Source of the DNA: Streptomyces dysideae
GTDB taxonomy: Bacteria > Actinomycetota > Actinomycetes > Streptomycetales > Streptomycetaceae
Reading direction: 5' to 3'
DNA length: 64,000 nucleotides
NCBI RefSeq assembly: GCF_001514305.1
Contig: NZ_KQ949086.1
Span: 175,427-239,426 of the forward strand
Shown here: positions 1 to 8,054 of the stretch, in pieces
Numbering within the stretch: the stretch's first letter is position 1
How the letters are laid out: each line of letters starts with the position of its first letter
Made by a program: the position numbers and the translations under genes
Notes under the pieces: generated by a model
Database searches by the model: none
The model's input: the letters and a program-made list of their open reading frames with translations, nothing else
What the model was told of the DNA's origin: nothing

Positions 1-1
1 G

Positions 2-1036
2 GATCCGCTGGCCGAGCTGGTGAAGATCGACCCGAAGTCGATCGGGGTCGGGCAGTACCAGCACGACCTGTCGGAGGTGAAGCTGTCGCGGTCGCTGGAC
101 GCAGTGGTGGAGGACTGCGTGAACGGCGTCGGGGTCGACGTCAACACGGCGTCGGCGCCGCTGCTCGCCCGGGTCTCCGGCATCACGTCCGGGCTGGCCG
201 AGAACATCGTGGCGCACCGGGACGCGAACGGCCCCTTCAAGTCGCGCACCCAGCTGAAGGGCGTGGCGCGGCTCGGGCCCAAGGCGTACGAGCAGTGTGC
301 GGGCTTCCTGCGGATCCGGGGCGGCGACGACCCGCTGGACTCGTCCAGCGTGCACCCGGAGGCGTATCCGGTGGTGCGGCGGATGGTGAAGACGTCGGGG
401 CAGGAGGTGGCCTCGCTCATCGGCAACACGGGCGCGCTGCGGTCGCTGCGGCCGGACGACTTCGTGGACGAGACGTTCGGTCTGCCGACGGTCACCGACA
501 TCCTCAAGGAGCTGGAGAAGCCCGGGCGCGACCCGCGGCCCGCGTTCAAGACGGCCACCTTCAAGGAGGGCGTCGAGAAGCTCTCCGACCTGTCGTCCGG
601 GATGGTCCTGGAGGGCGTCGTGACGAATGTGGCGGCCTTCGGGGCGTTCGTGGACGTCGGCGTCCACCAGGACGGTCTGGTGCATGTCTCCGCCATGTCG
701 AAGACGTTCGTCAAGGACCCGCGGGACGTGGTCAAGCCCGGTGACATCGTCAAGGTGAAGGTGCTGGACATCGACGTTCCGCGCAAGCGGATCTCGCTGA
801 CGCTGCGGCTGGACGACGAGGCCGCGCCCCAGGACCGGCAGCAGAATCCGGGCGGCGAGCGGCGGCAGCAGCGGGGTGGCGGGCGTCCGCCGCAGCAGCG
901 GCAGGGCCGCGGGGCCAGCGGGGGCGGGGGCGGGGGCGGGGGCGGCTCGCGTCAGGCGGCGCCGCCCGCCAACAGCGCGATGGCCGACGCACTGCGCCGG
1001 GCAGGTCTGCTGGACCCGAAGAAGGGCAAGCGCTGA
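2..1036 (+). CDS. tex: Tex-family S1 RNA-binding protein, C-terminal part (5' end outside window)
   Basis: Partial gene: the frame is open from base 2, so the GTG at 20 is only an internal valine. The visible part matches the end of Tex, a nucleic-acid-binding transcription accessory protein. It has the KIDPKSIGVGQYQHDL block, two helix-hairpin-helix units (roughly residues 35-95) and an S1 domain (about 195-265, with GAFVDVGVHQDGLVHVS). A low-complexity Q/R/G tail follows, encoded partly by a GGGGGC simple repeat near 919-945. The YqgF-like nuclease domain would lie upstream of the window. Cytoplasmic role inferred from the family. Confidence 0.93.
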   Translation, partial: DPLAELVKIDPKSIGVGQYQHDLSEVKLSRSLDAVVEDCVNGVGVDVNTASAPLLARVSGITSGLAENIVAHRDANGPFKSRTQLKGVARLGPKAYEQCAGFLRIRGGDDPLDSSSVHPEAYPVVRRMVKTSGQEVASLIGNTGALRSLRPDDFVDETFGLPTVTDILKELEKPGRDPRPAFKTATFKEGVEKLSDLSSGMVLEGVVTNVAAFGAFVDVGVHQDGLVHVSAMSKTFVKDPRDVVKPGDIVKVKVLDIDVPRKRISLTLRLDDEAAPQDRQQNPGGERRQQRGGGRPPQQRQGRGASGGGGGGGGGSRQAAPPANSAMADALRRAGLLDPKKGKR

Positions 1037-1113
1037 GGCACCCGGCGGTGACCGGCCCGGACTCTCCGGTACGACACGGAGGCTCCGGGCCGGTCCGCTC
1101 GTAGGGTGTCTGC

Positions 1114-1701
1114 ATGTCGACTTCGCGTGTCATCACCTGGAGCGTCACGGAGAGCCAGGGCTACGAGACCGCCTGGGCCGAGTTCGCCGACGGCTCCCTG
1201 CGGGCCCGTGGCCGTGCGGTCGGCATCGTGCCCCAGCCGTACTGGATCTCGTACGAACTGGAGACGGCCGAGGACTTCGTGACCCGTCGGCTGAGCGTCA
1301 CGGCGCGGACCCAGACCGGCGCCCGCTCCCTGGACCTGCGGCACGACGGCCACGGCCGCTGGATCGCGGACGGCGAGCCGCTGCCCGACGTCGACGGCGC
1401 CCTCGACTGCGACCTGGGCCTGTGCCCGCTCACCAACACCATGCCGGTGCTCCGCCACGGTCTCCATCGGGCGCCCGGCGAGCGGGAGTTCCTGATGGCG
1501 TGGGTGTCGGTGCCGGGCCTGACGGTACGGCCGTCGCGGCAGACCTACACGCACCTCGGGCAGGGCCGGATTCGCTTCGTCTCCGACGACTTCCGCAGTG
1601 ACATCGAGTTCGACGACGACGGCATCGTCGTCGACTACCCGGGGATGGCGACGCGGCTCGACCGATCCGGAGGGCACAGCCCGTTGGACCATGTGCAGTA
1701 G
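1114..1701 (+). CDS. Putative glycolipid-binding (DUF1089-type) protein
   Basis: 195 aa soluble protein with no signal peptide or membrane segment. The alternating beta pattern with SLDLRHDGHGRW and LGLCPLTNTMPVLR blocks resembles the putative glycolipid-binding family (PF06475-like), whose biochemical role is poorly defined. It starts at ATG 78 nt after tex and looks independently transcribed. Family assignment is from remembered motif resemblance; function unproven. Confidence 0.75.
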   Translation: MSTSRVITWSVTESQGYETAWAEFADGSLRARGRAVGIVPQPYWISYELETAEDFVTRRLSVTARTQTGARSLDLRHDGHGRWIADGEPLPDVDGALDCDLGLCPLTNTMPVLRHGLHRAPGEREFLMAWVSVPGLTVRPSRQTYTHLGQGRIRFVSDDFRSDIEFDDDGIVVDYPGMATRLDRSGGHSPLDHVQ

Positions 1702-1778
1702 CACGAGCGGCTGCACGGATCCGGGCGGGCGAATCTGGACGCCCAGCCCGCGTGCCCGCCGCCGCTCAGGGAGAGCCG

Positions 1779-2973
1779 ATGCCGACCGCCACCCCGCCGC
1801 CGTTCCCCGCTCGGGCCCCGTCCGGGAGCGGCCTCCCTCATCGCCACCTGCCTGACCCTGCTGGCCCCGGCCACCGCGGTTGCCGCCACGTCGCCGCCCG
1901 CACCGAACACCTACGACGCGCTCCAGCACCAGCTCGACGACCTGGTCCGCACGCCGAGTGGCCCGCCCGGCGTCATCGCCGTTCTCCGCGACGGCCGGGG
2001 CAGCCGGGTCGTCCGGGCCGGCGTCGCGGACCTGCGCACCGGCCGCAGACCCGACCCTGATGACCACATGCGCATCGCCAGTGCGGCCAAGGCGTTCAGC
2101 GGCGCGGTGGCGCTGTCCCTCGTCCACCGCCGCCACCTGCGTCTCGACGACACCTTGCGCGAGCGGCTGCCGCGCCTGCCGAGCGCCTGGGGCTCCGTGA
2201 CGCTGCGCCAGCTGCTGAACCACACCAGCGGCCTGCCCGACTTCGCGCAGGCCCCGGCGTTCGTGGACACCGTTCGCGCCGACCCCCGGCACCGCTTCGA
2301 CTCCCGCCGACTGCTCGACTACGTCGCCGACCAGCCTCTGCGTTTCCGGCCCGGCTCCCGGTACCAGTACTCCAACTCCGACAACATCGCCGTCGCCCTG
2401 ATGGCGGAAGCAGCCACCCGCATCCCGTACGAGCGTCTGCTGGACGAGCTGGTGTACCGGCCGCTGGGCCTGCGCCACACGAGCCTGCCGCAGGGCTACC
2501 GGACGCCGAGGCCCTACCTGCACGGCTACGACGTGGACCCGCCCGCACCGCCGGAGGACGTCAGCGAGGTCCTCGGCATGTCCGGGGTGTGGGCCTCGGG
2601 TGGCATCGTCTCCACGCCCACCGACATGACCAGCTTCGTCCGCGGCTACGCCGGCGGCCGGCTGTACGGACGCCACGTCGTGCGGGAGCAGAGGCGCTGG
2701 ATCCGCGGTGCAGCGTCCGAGCCCGCCGGGCCGGGACGCAACGCCGCGGGACTCGCCGTCTTCCGGTACACGACCCGATGCGGCGTGGTGCTGGGGCACA
2801 CCGGCAACACCCTCGGCTACACGCAGCTGATCGCCGCCACGCCGGACGGGCGCGGGTCGTTGACCTTCTCCGCCACCACCCAGATCAACCAGGCCCTGAA
2901 GCCCGGTCTGTTGCGGAAGCTGCGCGCCGTACAGGAGAACTTCGTCTGCGCGCTGCTGCGCCCCAAGCGCTGA
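1779..2973 (+). CDS. Secreted serine hydrolase (beta-lactamase/DD-peptidase class C fold), frameshifted in the signal peptide
   Basis: The catalytic body is intact: SAAK at the SxxK position (nucleophile Ser, Lys), YSN as the YxN motif, and HTG as the KTG-box equivalent. This fits the class C beta-lactamase/D-Ala-D-Ala peptidase superfamily. In its frame no ATG, GTG or TTG exists between the previous stop (1699) and ATG 2068, which already lies just before the SxxK motif. A well-placed GGGAGAG then ATG at 1779 is one base out of frame. Dropping one C from the run 1792-1795 joins it to a good signal peptide ending LLAPATAVAA. So this is a real +1 frameshift or a sequence error; 2068 is not a credible start. 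Confidence 0.8.
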
Positions 2974-3001
2974 CGCACAGGCCCAAGGGCTGACGCACGC
3001 G
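2962..3001. repeat. Two-copy 20-bp tandem duplication over a stop codon
   Basis: Units 2962-2981 and 2982-3001 both read CCCAAG-N-GCTGACGCAC plus a few bases, differing at three positions. The copied segment includes the serine hydrolase's last codons and TGA. Confidence 0.8.
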
Positions 3002-3003
3002 CC

Positions 3004-4644
3004 CTAGCGTTCGGTCACCTTGCCGTCGGCGACCTCCAGGCGGCGGGTGACGTGGACCGCGTCGAGCATGCGCCGGTCGTGGGTGACCAGGAGCAGGGTG
3101 CCCTCGTAGGCGTCGAGGGCCGATTCCAGTTGCTCGATGGCCGGGAGGTCGAGGTGGTTGGTCGGTTCGTCGAGGACGAGGAGGTTGACGCCTCGGCCCT
3201 GGAGGAGGGCGAGGGCCGCTCGGGTGCGTTCGCCCGGGGAGAGGGTGGCCGCGGGGCGCAGGACGTGGTCGGATTTCAGGCCGAACTTGGCCAGCAGGGT
3301 GCGGACTTCCACCGGCTCGGTGTCCGGGACCGCCGCGCAGAAGGCGTCCAGCAGCCCCTCCGGGCCGTAGAACAGCTTGCGGGCCTGGTCCACCTCGCCG
3401 ATCAGGACGCCCGAGCCGAGTGACGCCTGGCCCGCGGTCAGCGGGACGCGGCCGAGGAGGGCGCCGAGCAGGGTCGACTTGCCGGCGCCGTTGGCTCCGG
3501 TGACCGCCACCCGGTCCGCCCAGTCGATCTGCAGGGACACCGGGCCGAGGGTGAAGCCGCCGCGGCGGACCTCGGCGTCGCGCAGGGTCGCGACCACCGC
3601 GCCGGAGCGCGGTGCCGACGCGATCTCCATCCGCAGTTCCCACTCCTTGCGGGGTTCCTCGACGACGTCGAGGCGCTCGATCATGCGCTGCGTCTGGCGG
3701 GCCTTGGCGGCCTGCTTCTCGCTGGCCTCGCTGCGGAACTTGCGGCCGATCTTGTCGTTGTCGTTGCCCGCCTTGCGGCGCGCGTTCTTCACGCCCTTGT
3801 CCATCCAGGAGCGCTGCGTCCGGGCCCGGTCCTCAAGGGCGTTCTTCTTCCCCTCGTACTCCTCGTAGTCGTCGCGGGCGTGCCGACGGGCGACGTCGCG
3901 TTCCTCCAGGTAGGCCGCGTATCCGCCGCCGTAGAGGTTGATCTGCTGCTGGGCGAGGTCCAGTTCGAGGACCTTGGTGACGGTGCGGGTGAGGAACTCC
4001 CGGTCGTGGCTGACGACCACCGTGCCGGCACGCAGGCCGCTCACGAAGCGTTCGAGGCGTTCCAGGCCGTCCAGGTCCAGGTCGTTGGTCGGCTCGTCGA
4101 GCAGGAAGACGTCGTAGCGGGAGAGGAGCAGGGAGGCGAGGCCGGCGCGGGCGGCCTGGCCGCCGGACAGGGACGTCATCGGCTGGTCCAGGTCCACCGC
4201 CAGGCCCAGCGAGTCGGCGACCTCCTCGGCCCGCTCGTCGAGGTCGGCGCCACCCAGTCCCAGCCAGCGCTCCAGGCTGGTCGCGTACGCGTCGTCCGCG
4301 CCGGGGGCGCCGTCGACCAGGGCCTGTGTCGCCTCGTCCATGGTCCGCTGGGCCTCGGCGACGCCGGTGCGGCGGGCCAGGAAGTCCCGTACGGTCTCGC
4401 CCTCGCGCCGTTCTGGCTCCTGCGGGAGGTGGCCGACGGTCGCCGTGGGCGGAGACAGGCGCAGCTCGCCCTCCTCCGGCGCGATCAGGCCGGCGAGCAT
4501 CCGGAGCAGGGTGGACTTGCCGGCGCCGTTGGCGCCGACCAGCCCGATCACGTCTCCGGGCGCGACGACGAGGTCGAGCCCGCTGAACAGGGAGCGGTCG
4601 CCGTGGCCGGCGGCGAGGTTCTTGGCGACGAGGGTGGCAGTCAT
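3004..4644 (-). CDS. ABC-F family ATPase (first of two in the window)
   Basis: 546 aa, two ABC domains and no membrane segments, as expected for cytosolic ABC-F proteins that act on the ribosome rather than transport. Walker A motifs GANGAGKST (about residue 37) and again near 365; LSGGQ and LSPGE signatures; LLDEPTNDLD and VLDEPTNHLD Walker B motifs; a charged helical linker of about 80 residues between the domains. ATG 4644 (MTATLVAKNL) is preferred over an in-frame start 36 nt upstream because it sits at the normal domain beginning. It converges on the serine hydrolase. Whether it confers antibiotic resistance or is a housekeeping factor cannot be told from sequence. Confidence 0.92.
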   Translation of the reverse strand: MTATLVAKNLAAGHGDRSLFSGLDLVVAPGDVIGLVGANGAGKSTLLRMLAGLIAPEEGELRLSPPTATVGHLPQEPERREGETVRDFLARRTGVAEAQRTMDEATQALVDGAPGADDAYATSLERWLGLGGADLDERAEEVADSLGLAVDLDQPMTSLSGGQAARAGLASLLLSRYDVFLLDEPTNDLDLDGLERLERFVSGLRAGTVVVSHDREFLTRTVTKVLELDLAQQQINLYGGGYAAYLEERDVARRHARDDYEEYEGKKNALEDRARTQRSWMDKGVKNARRKAGNDNDKIGRKFRSEASEKQAAKARQTQRMIERLDVVEEPRKEWELRMEIASAPRSGAVVATLRDAEVRRGGFTLGPVSLQIDWADRVAVTGANGAGKSTLLGALLGRVPLTAGQASLGSGVLIGEVDQARKLFYGPEGLLDAFCAAVPDTEPVEVRTLLAKFGLKSDHVLRPAATLSPGERTRAALALLQGRGVNLLVLDEPTNHLDLPAIEQLESALDAYEGTLLLVTHDRRMLDAVHVTRRLEVADGKVTER

Positions 4645-4691
4645 CAGACCGCCGATCCTAACGGCCGTACCGCACCGCACGCGTCCCGGTT

Positions 4692-5714
4692 TCAGCGCGC
4701 CATCGCCTCCACCAGCACGCTCCCCGACGTGCGCGCCACCACGAACGACTCCCCCTTCACCGCCTTCGCGTCCAGGGCGATGCGATGGCGGCCGGGTTCG
4801 AGGATGCCGTCGAAGAGCTCATGGGTGTGGGTGCGGTAGAGGCGGTCGAGGCGGTACGCGGTGAGCTGGACCCGGCAGGGTGAGGTGACCTCGATGCCCG
4901 CCTCGCCGCCGGCGGCCACCAGGTGGGTCAGTCGGCGCTGTTCCCGCGGGCTGCGGTCCAGGGCGTGTTCGATCTGGGCGACGAGGAGCGGGACGATCGG
5001 GGCCAGGCCGTCGACGTACGTCACCTCGACGCCGGCACGTTCGAAGGAGCGGCGTACGGCGGCCCGCTGCTCCTCGCCGATCCCGCGGCCGAAGGCGACG
5101 GCACCGTAGGCACGCAGTTCGTCGGCGTGGACGCCCTCGGCGTCGCGGGTGATGTCGGCGCCGATACCGATGGTGCGCAGGGCGGCGGCGAGCTTGGCCA
5201 GCAGGGCGACACGGGCGCCGATCAGGAGCACCCGGCGCCGCGCGCCACCGGAGTCGCCGTCGAGCAGCGAGCCCAGCGCCGCCCGGTACTCGGCGCCGTG
5301 GAAGCGGAAGGGCCCTATGCCGTGGTAGCCGTTGAGGCCGAGGTCGGCAGCCACGTCCGTCTGCCAGGCGAAGTCCCGCCAGATGTAGTCGTCGCCCTCC
5401 TTGTCGATGACCGCGGTGACGGCACCGCAGGCGAGGTCCTCGCATTCCGGGCAGCCGTAGATGACATAGCGCCCGCCCGGAAGCGGTGCCTCCGCCTCCA
5501 GGAGCAGGCTGCGGACCTGTGCGGTGAAGATCGCGGGCGGAACGTCGGAGGCGAGTGGGGAGACGGCGTCGAGGTCGGAGAGCTGGAACAGCAGCGGGCG
5601 TCCGTCGACGATGAAGTCCACGAAGTCCCGGTGCACTTGGTAGTCACCGTTGGCGAGGACTCCACCGGCACGCATCGCCGGTGCCAGGCCGAAGGTCGCG
5701 TACTCGGCAGACAT
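4692..5714 (-). CDS. Conserved hypothetical protein with CPEC-x5-C motif
   Basis: 340 aa soluble protein. The N-terminal half carries a cysteine cluster, YGCPECEDLACGAV (about 105-118), which could bind metal. The middle (about 158-235) looks Rossmann-like (RVLLIGARVALLAKLAAALR). The last 80 residues are beta-rich. Start ATG 5712-5714 is close to the divergent D-amino-acid oxidase, so the two share a 66-bp promoter region. I do not recognise a function. Confidence 0.8.
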   Translation of the reverse strand: MSAEYATFGLAPAMRAGGVLANGDYQVHRDFVDFIVDGRPLLFQLSDLDAVSPLASDVPPAIFTAQVRSLLLEAEAPLPGGRYVIYGCPECEDLACGAVTAVIDKEGDDYIWRDFAWQTDVAADLGLNGYHGIGPFRFHGAEYRAALGSLLDGDSGGARRRVLLIGARVALLAKLAAALRTIGIGADITRDAEGVHADELRAYGAVAFGRGIGEEQRAAVRRSFERAGVEVTYVDGLAPIVPLLVAQIEHALDRSPREQRRLTHLVAAGGEAGIEVTSPCRVQLTAYRLDRLYRTHTHELFDGILEPGRHRIALDAKAVKGESFVVARTSGSVLVEAMAR

Positions 5715-5780
5715 GCTGTGAGTATCCCCACAGCAGGGGCGATATGAGCACGGCATGACGCATTCCGCTAACGTCCCGGC

Positions 5781-6740
5781 ATGGACAGTGGCCTGAGCAG
5801 CGATGTCATCGTGGTCGGCGGCGGGGTGATCGGGCTGACGACGGCCGTCGTCCTCGCCGAGCGCGGCAGTCGGGTGCGCGTGTGGACGCGAGATCCCGTC
5901 GAGCGGACCACCTCGGCGGTTGCGGGCGCGCTGTGGTGGCCGTACCGGATCGAGCCGGTCACGCAGGCGCGCGAGTGGGCGCTGCGTTCCCTCTCCGTGT
6001 ACGCGGAGCTGGCGGCGTACCCCGAGCTCACCGGCGTACGCATGGTCGAAGGGGTACTGGGCGAGGCGGATCTGGACGGGGCCGACGCGTGGGCGGCCGC
6101 GCGGGTGCCGGGGCTGCGTGCGTCGACGGCCGAGGAGTACGCCGGGACGGGGCTGTGGGCGCGGCTGCCGCTCATCGACATGTCGACCCATCTGCCGTGG
6201 CTGCGGGAACGGTTCCTCAAGGCGGGCGGGACGATCGAGACACGCACCGTCTCCGGTTTCGCCGAGGCCGGGGCGCCGGTCGTGGTCAACTGCACGGGGC
6301 TGGGTGCCCGGGAGCTGGTGCCGGACGCGTCCGTGCGGCCGGTGCGCGGGCAGCTGGTGGTCGTGGAGAACCCGGGCATCGACACCTGGCTGACCTCCAC
6401 CGACGCCGACGGGGAGATGGCGTACTTCTTCCCGCAGCCGGGGCGATTGCTGCTCGGCGGTACGGCGGTCGAGGGCGGGTGGTCGCTGGAGCCGGATCCC
6501 GCGGTGGCGGAGGCGATCGTACGGCGGTGTGCGGCGCTGCGGCCGGAGATCGCCGGGGCCCGGGTGCTGGGGCACCGGGTGGGGCTGCGGCCCGTGCGGG
6601 ACGCGGTCCGGCTGGAGCGTGAACCGCTGCCGGACGGTCGGGTGCTGGTGCACAACTACGGGCACGGCGGTGCGGGCATCACCGTGGCGTGGGGCTGTGC
6701 GGAGGAGGCGGCCGGGCTGGCCGCCCCCTCCGGGACGTGA
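5781..6740 (+). CDS. FAD-dependent D-amino-acid oxidase
   Basis: 319 aa, close to the usual DAAO length. N-terminal dinucleotide fold VIVVGGGVIGLT (about 9-20); NCTGLGARELV and RPVRGQ blocks in the middle; C-terminal signature HNYGHGGAGITVAWG, which carries substrate- and FAD-binding residues in this family. The expected reaction is oxidative deamination of D-amino acids to 2-oxo acids, ammonia and H2O2. No signal peptide. Divergent from the hypothetical gene ending at 4692; substrate preference unknown. Confidence 0.9.
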   Translation: MDSGLSSDVIVVGGGVIGLTTAVVLAERGSRVRVWTRDPVERTTSAVAGALWWPYRIEPVTQAREWALRSLSVYAELAAYPELTGVRMVEGVLGEADLDGADAWAAARVPGLRASTAEEYAGTGLWARLPLIDMSTHLPWLRERFLKAGGTIETRTVSGFAEAGAPVVVNCTGLGARELVPDASVRPVRGQLVVVENPGIDTWLTSTDADGEMAYFFPQPGRLLLGGTAVEGGWSLEPDPAVAEAIVRRCAALRPEIAGARVLGHRVGLRPVRDAVRLEREPLPDGRVLVHNYGHGGAGITVAWGCAEEAAGLAAPSGT

Positions 6741-6746
6741 GCCGGA

Positions 6747-8054
6747 TCAGCAGTCGGTGTCGGGCTCCCCGACCGTGACGTGGTACGGCGCGCGCTCGTC
6801 GAGGAGCAGGGGGACGAGGGCGCGCAGGGACTGGCGGAGCGGGACGTAGGCACCGGTGGAGGTCGCCTTCGACCGGACTCCGTGCAGGGCCAGCTCGTCC
6901 TTGAAATCCGTGTACTGGTCGGCGGTGAGCCGGTAGCCGCAGGGCGGGTCCTGGATCACCTCGGCCGGTTCGGGCGCGTCGTTGTCGGCACCGCCGACGT
7001 AGACGGGACCGGTGTCGGCGTACCCCGCGCGGCGGGCCGTGCCGGTGGCCGCCTCGACCTGTCCGCGGTGCTCGTCGGCGAAGCCGAACAGTCCCTCCAG
7101 CGCGGCGAGCTGGGAGCTCACCCGGCGCCGGTTGTTCAGCGCCTCGTCCGCCTTCTCCGCGTCCGTGAGCGGGTCGACGCGGCTCTCGATGAGCAGGCCC
7201 ACCGAGTGCTTGACGCCGGACATGTTCCGCAGGATGCGTTCCTGCCCGTCACCGGCGACCTGTCTGATCGGGTCGCCGGTCTCGGGGTCGGTCCAGATGC
7301 CGTACGTGCCGGTGGAGTGGCCGGCGCTCTGTGCGGCGGGGCGGACGTATCCCTCGGACAAGGCCCGGGCCTCGTCGTGGACGTGCGGGTCCGTGTTGAG
7401 GTTGCGGGGCCAGAGGTCGAACAGGTCCTTGTCGTAGTACGGGGGTGTGGCGCCGTACTCGTGCAGGTCGTAGACCACGTCGGGGCGCTGGTCCCGGACG
7501 AGGGCCGCCATGGCGCGGCCCTCGGCGGTCCGCAGGGCGATGTGGTCGCGGTTGATGTCCACGCCGTCGCTGTTGCCGCGGGTGTCGGCGGCCCGGCCGT
7601 CCGGGTTGGCGGTGGGCACGACCAGCACCGTGGTGCGGTCCAGGAAGCGCCGGGTCCGCGGGTCCTTGGCGTAGGCCAGGTCGCGGACCGTGGACAGACA
7701 GGCCTCGCGGCCGGACGGCTCGTCGCCGTGCTGGCTGCACACGAGGAGCACCTTGTTCGGGGCGATGGGGGTCCCCCCGCTCGAGCGAAGCCGAGAGTGG
7801 GGGAGGGTGCCGATCCGGACGAGCTGGAGCGGACGGCCCTGCTTCGTCGTACCGATACGGGCGACGGAGACCCGGTCGCTCGCCCGGTCGAGGGCCGCGA
7901 GGAGCTCCTGTTCCTCGGGCTGACTGGTCCAGCGGGCGCCGTTCGACTGCTCGAAGCCGGTGCGCGGCGGGGCGTCGGCCGCCTGGGCCGGTACCGCCAT
8001 GAGGGACGCGGCCAGGGCCGCCGTGGTGAGGGTCAGGGCGCGGATCCGGGTCAC
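6747..8054 (-). CDS. Secreted M14 zinc carboxypeptidase
   Basis: 435 aa with a signal peptide (cleavage near AQAADA). M14 features: HGDE zinc motif in VCSQHGDEPSGRE, NPDGR, INRDH, DLHEYG for the third zinc ligand region, and LLIESR supplying the general-base glutamate. Its ATG overlaps the TGA of the upstream peptidase (ATGA), implying translational coupling. Fourteen or so residues just before the HGDE motif (LPHSRLRSSGGTP) come from a REP-like hairpin element inserted in frame (7767-7808). Extracellular peptide trimming is likely. Confidence 0.9.
   Translation of the reverse strand: MTRIRALTLTTAALAASLMAVPAQAADAPPRTGFEQSNGARWTSQPEEQELLAALDRASDRVSVARIGTTKQGRPLQLVRIGTLPHSRLRSSGGTPIAPNKVLLVCSQHGDEPSGREACLSTVRDLAYAKDPRTRRFLDRTTVLVVPTANPDGRAADTRGNSDGVDINRDHIALRTAEGRAMAALVRDQRPDVVYDLHEYGATPPYYDKDLFDLWPRNLNTDPHVHDEARALSEGYVRPAAQSAGHSTGTYGIWTDPETGDPIRQVAGDGQERILRNMSGVKHSVGLLIESRVDPLTDAEKADEALNNRRRVSSQLAALEGLFGFADEHRGQVEAATGTARRAGYADTGPVYVGGADNDAPEPAEVIQDPPCGYRLTADQYTDFKDELALHGVRSKATSTGAYVPLRQSLRALVPLLLDERAPYHVTVGEPDTDC
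7767..7808. repeat. REP-like hairpin element inside the M14 carboxypeptidase gene
   Basis: Palindromic: a CCCCC/GGGGG outer stem, then CTCG/CGAG around AGCGAAGC. Its right end AGTGGGGGAGGGTGCC matches the right end of the intergenic hairpin near 25806-25822 apart from one base, so both belong to one short repeat family. It lies in frame in the host gene and adds no stop. Confidence 0.7.
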
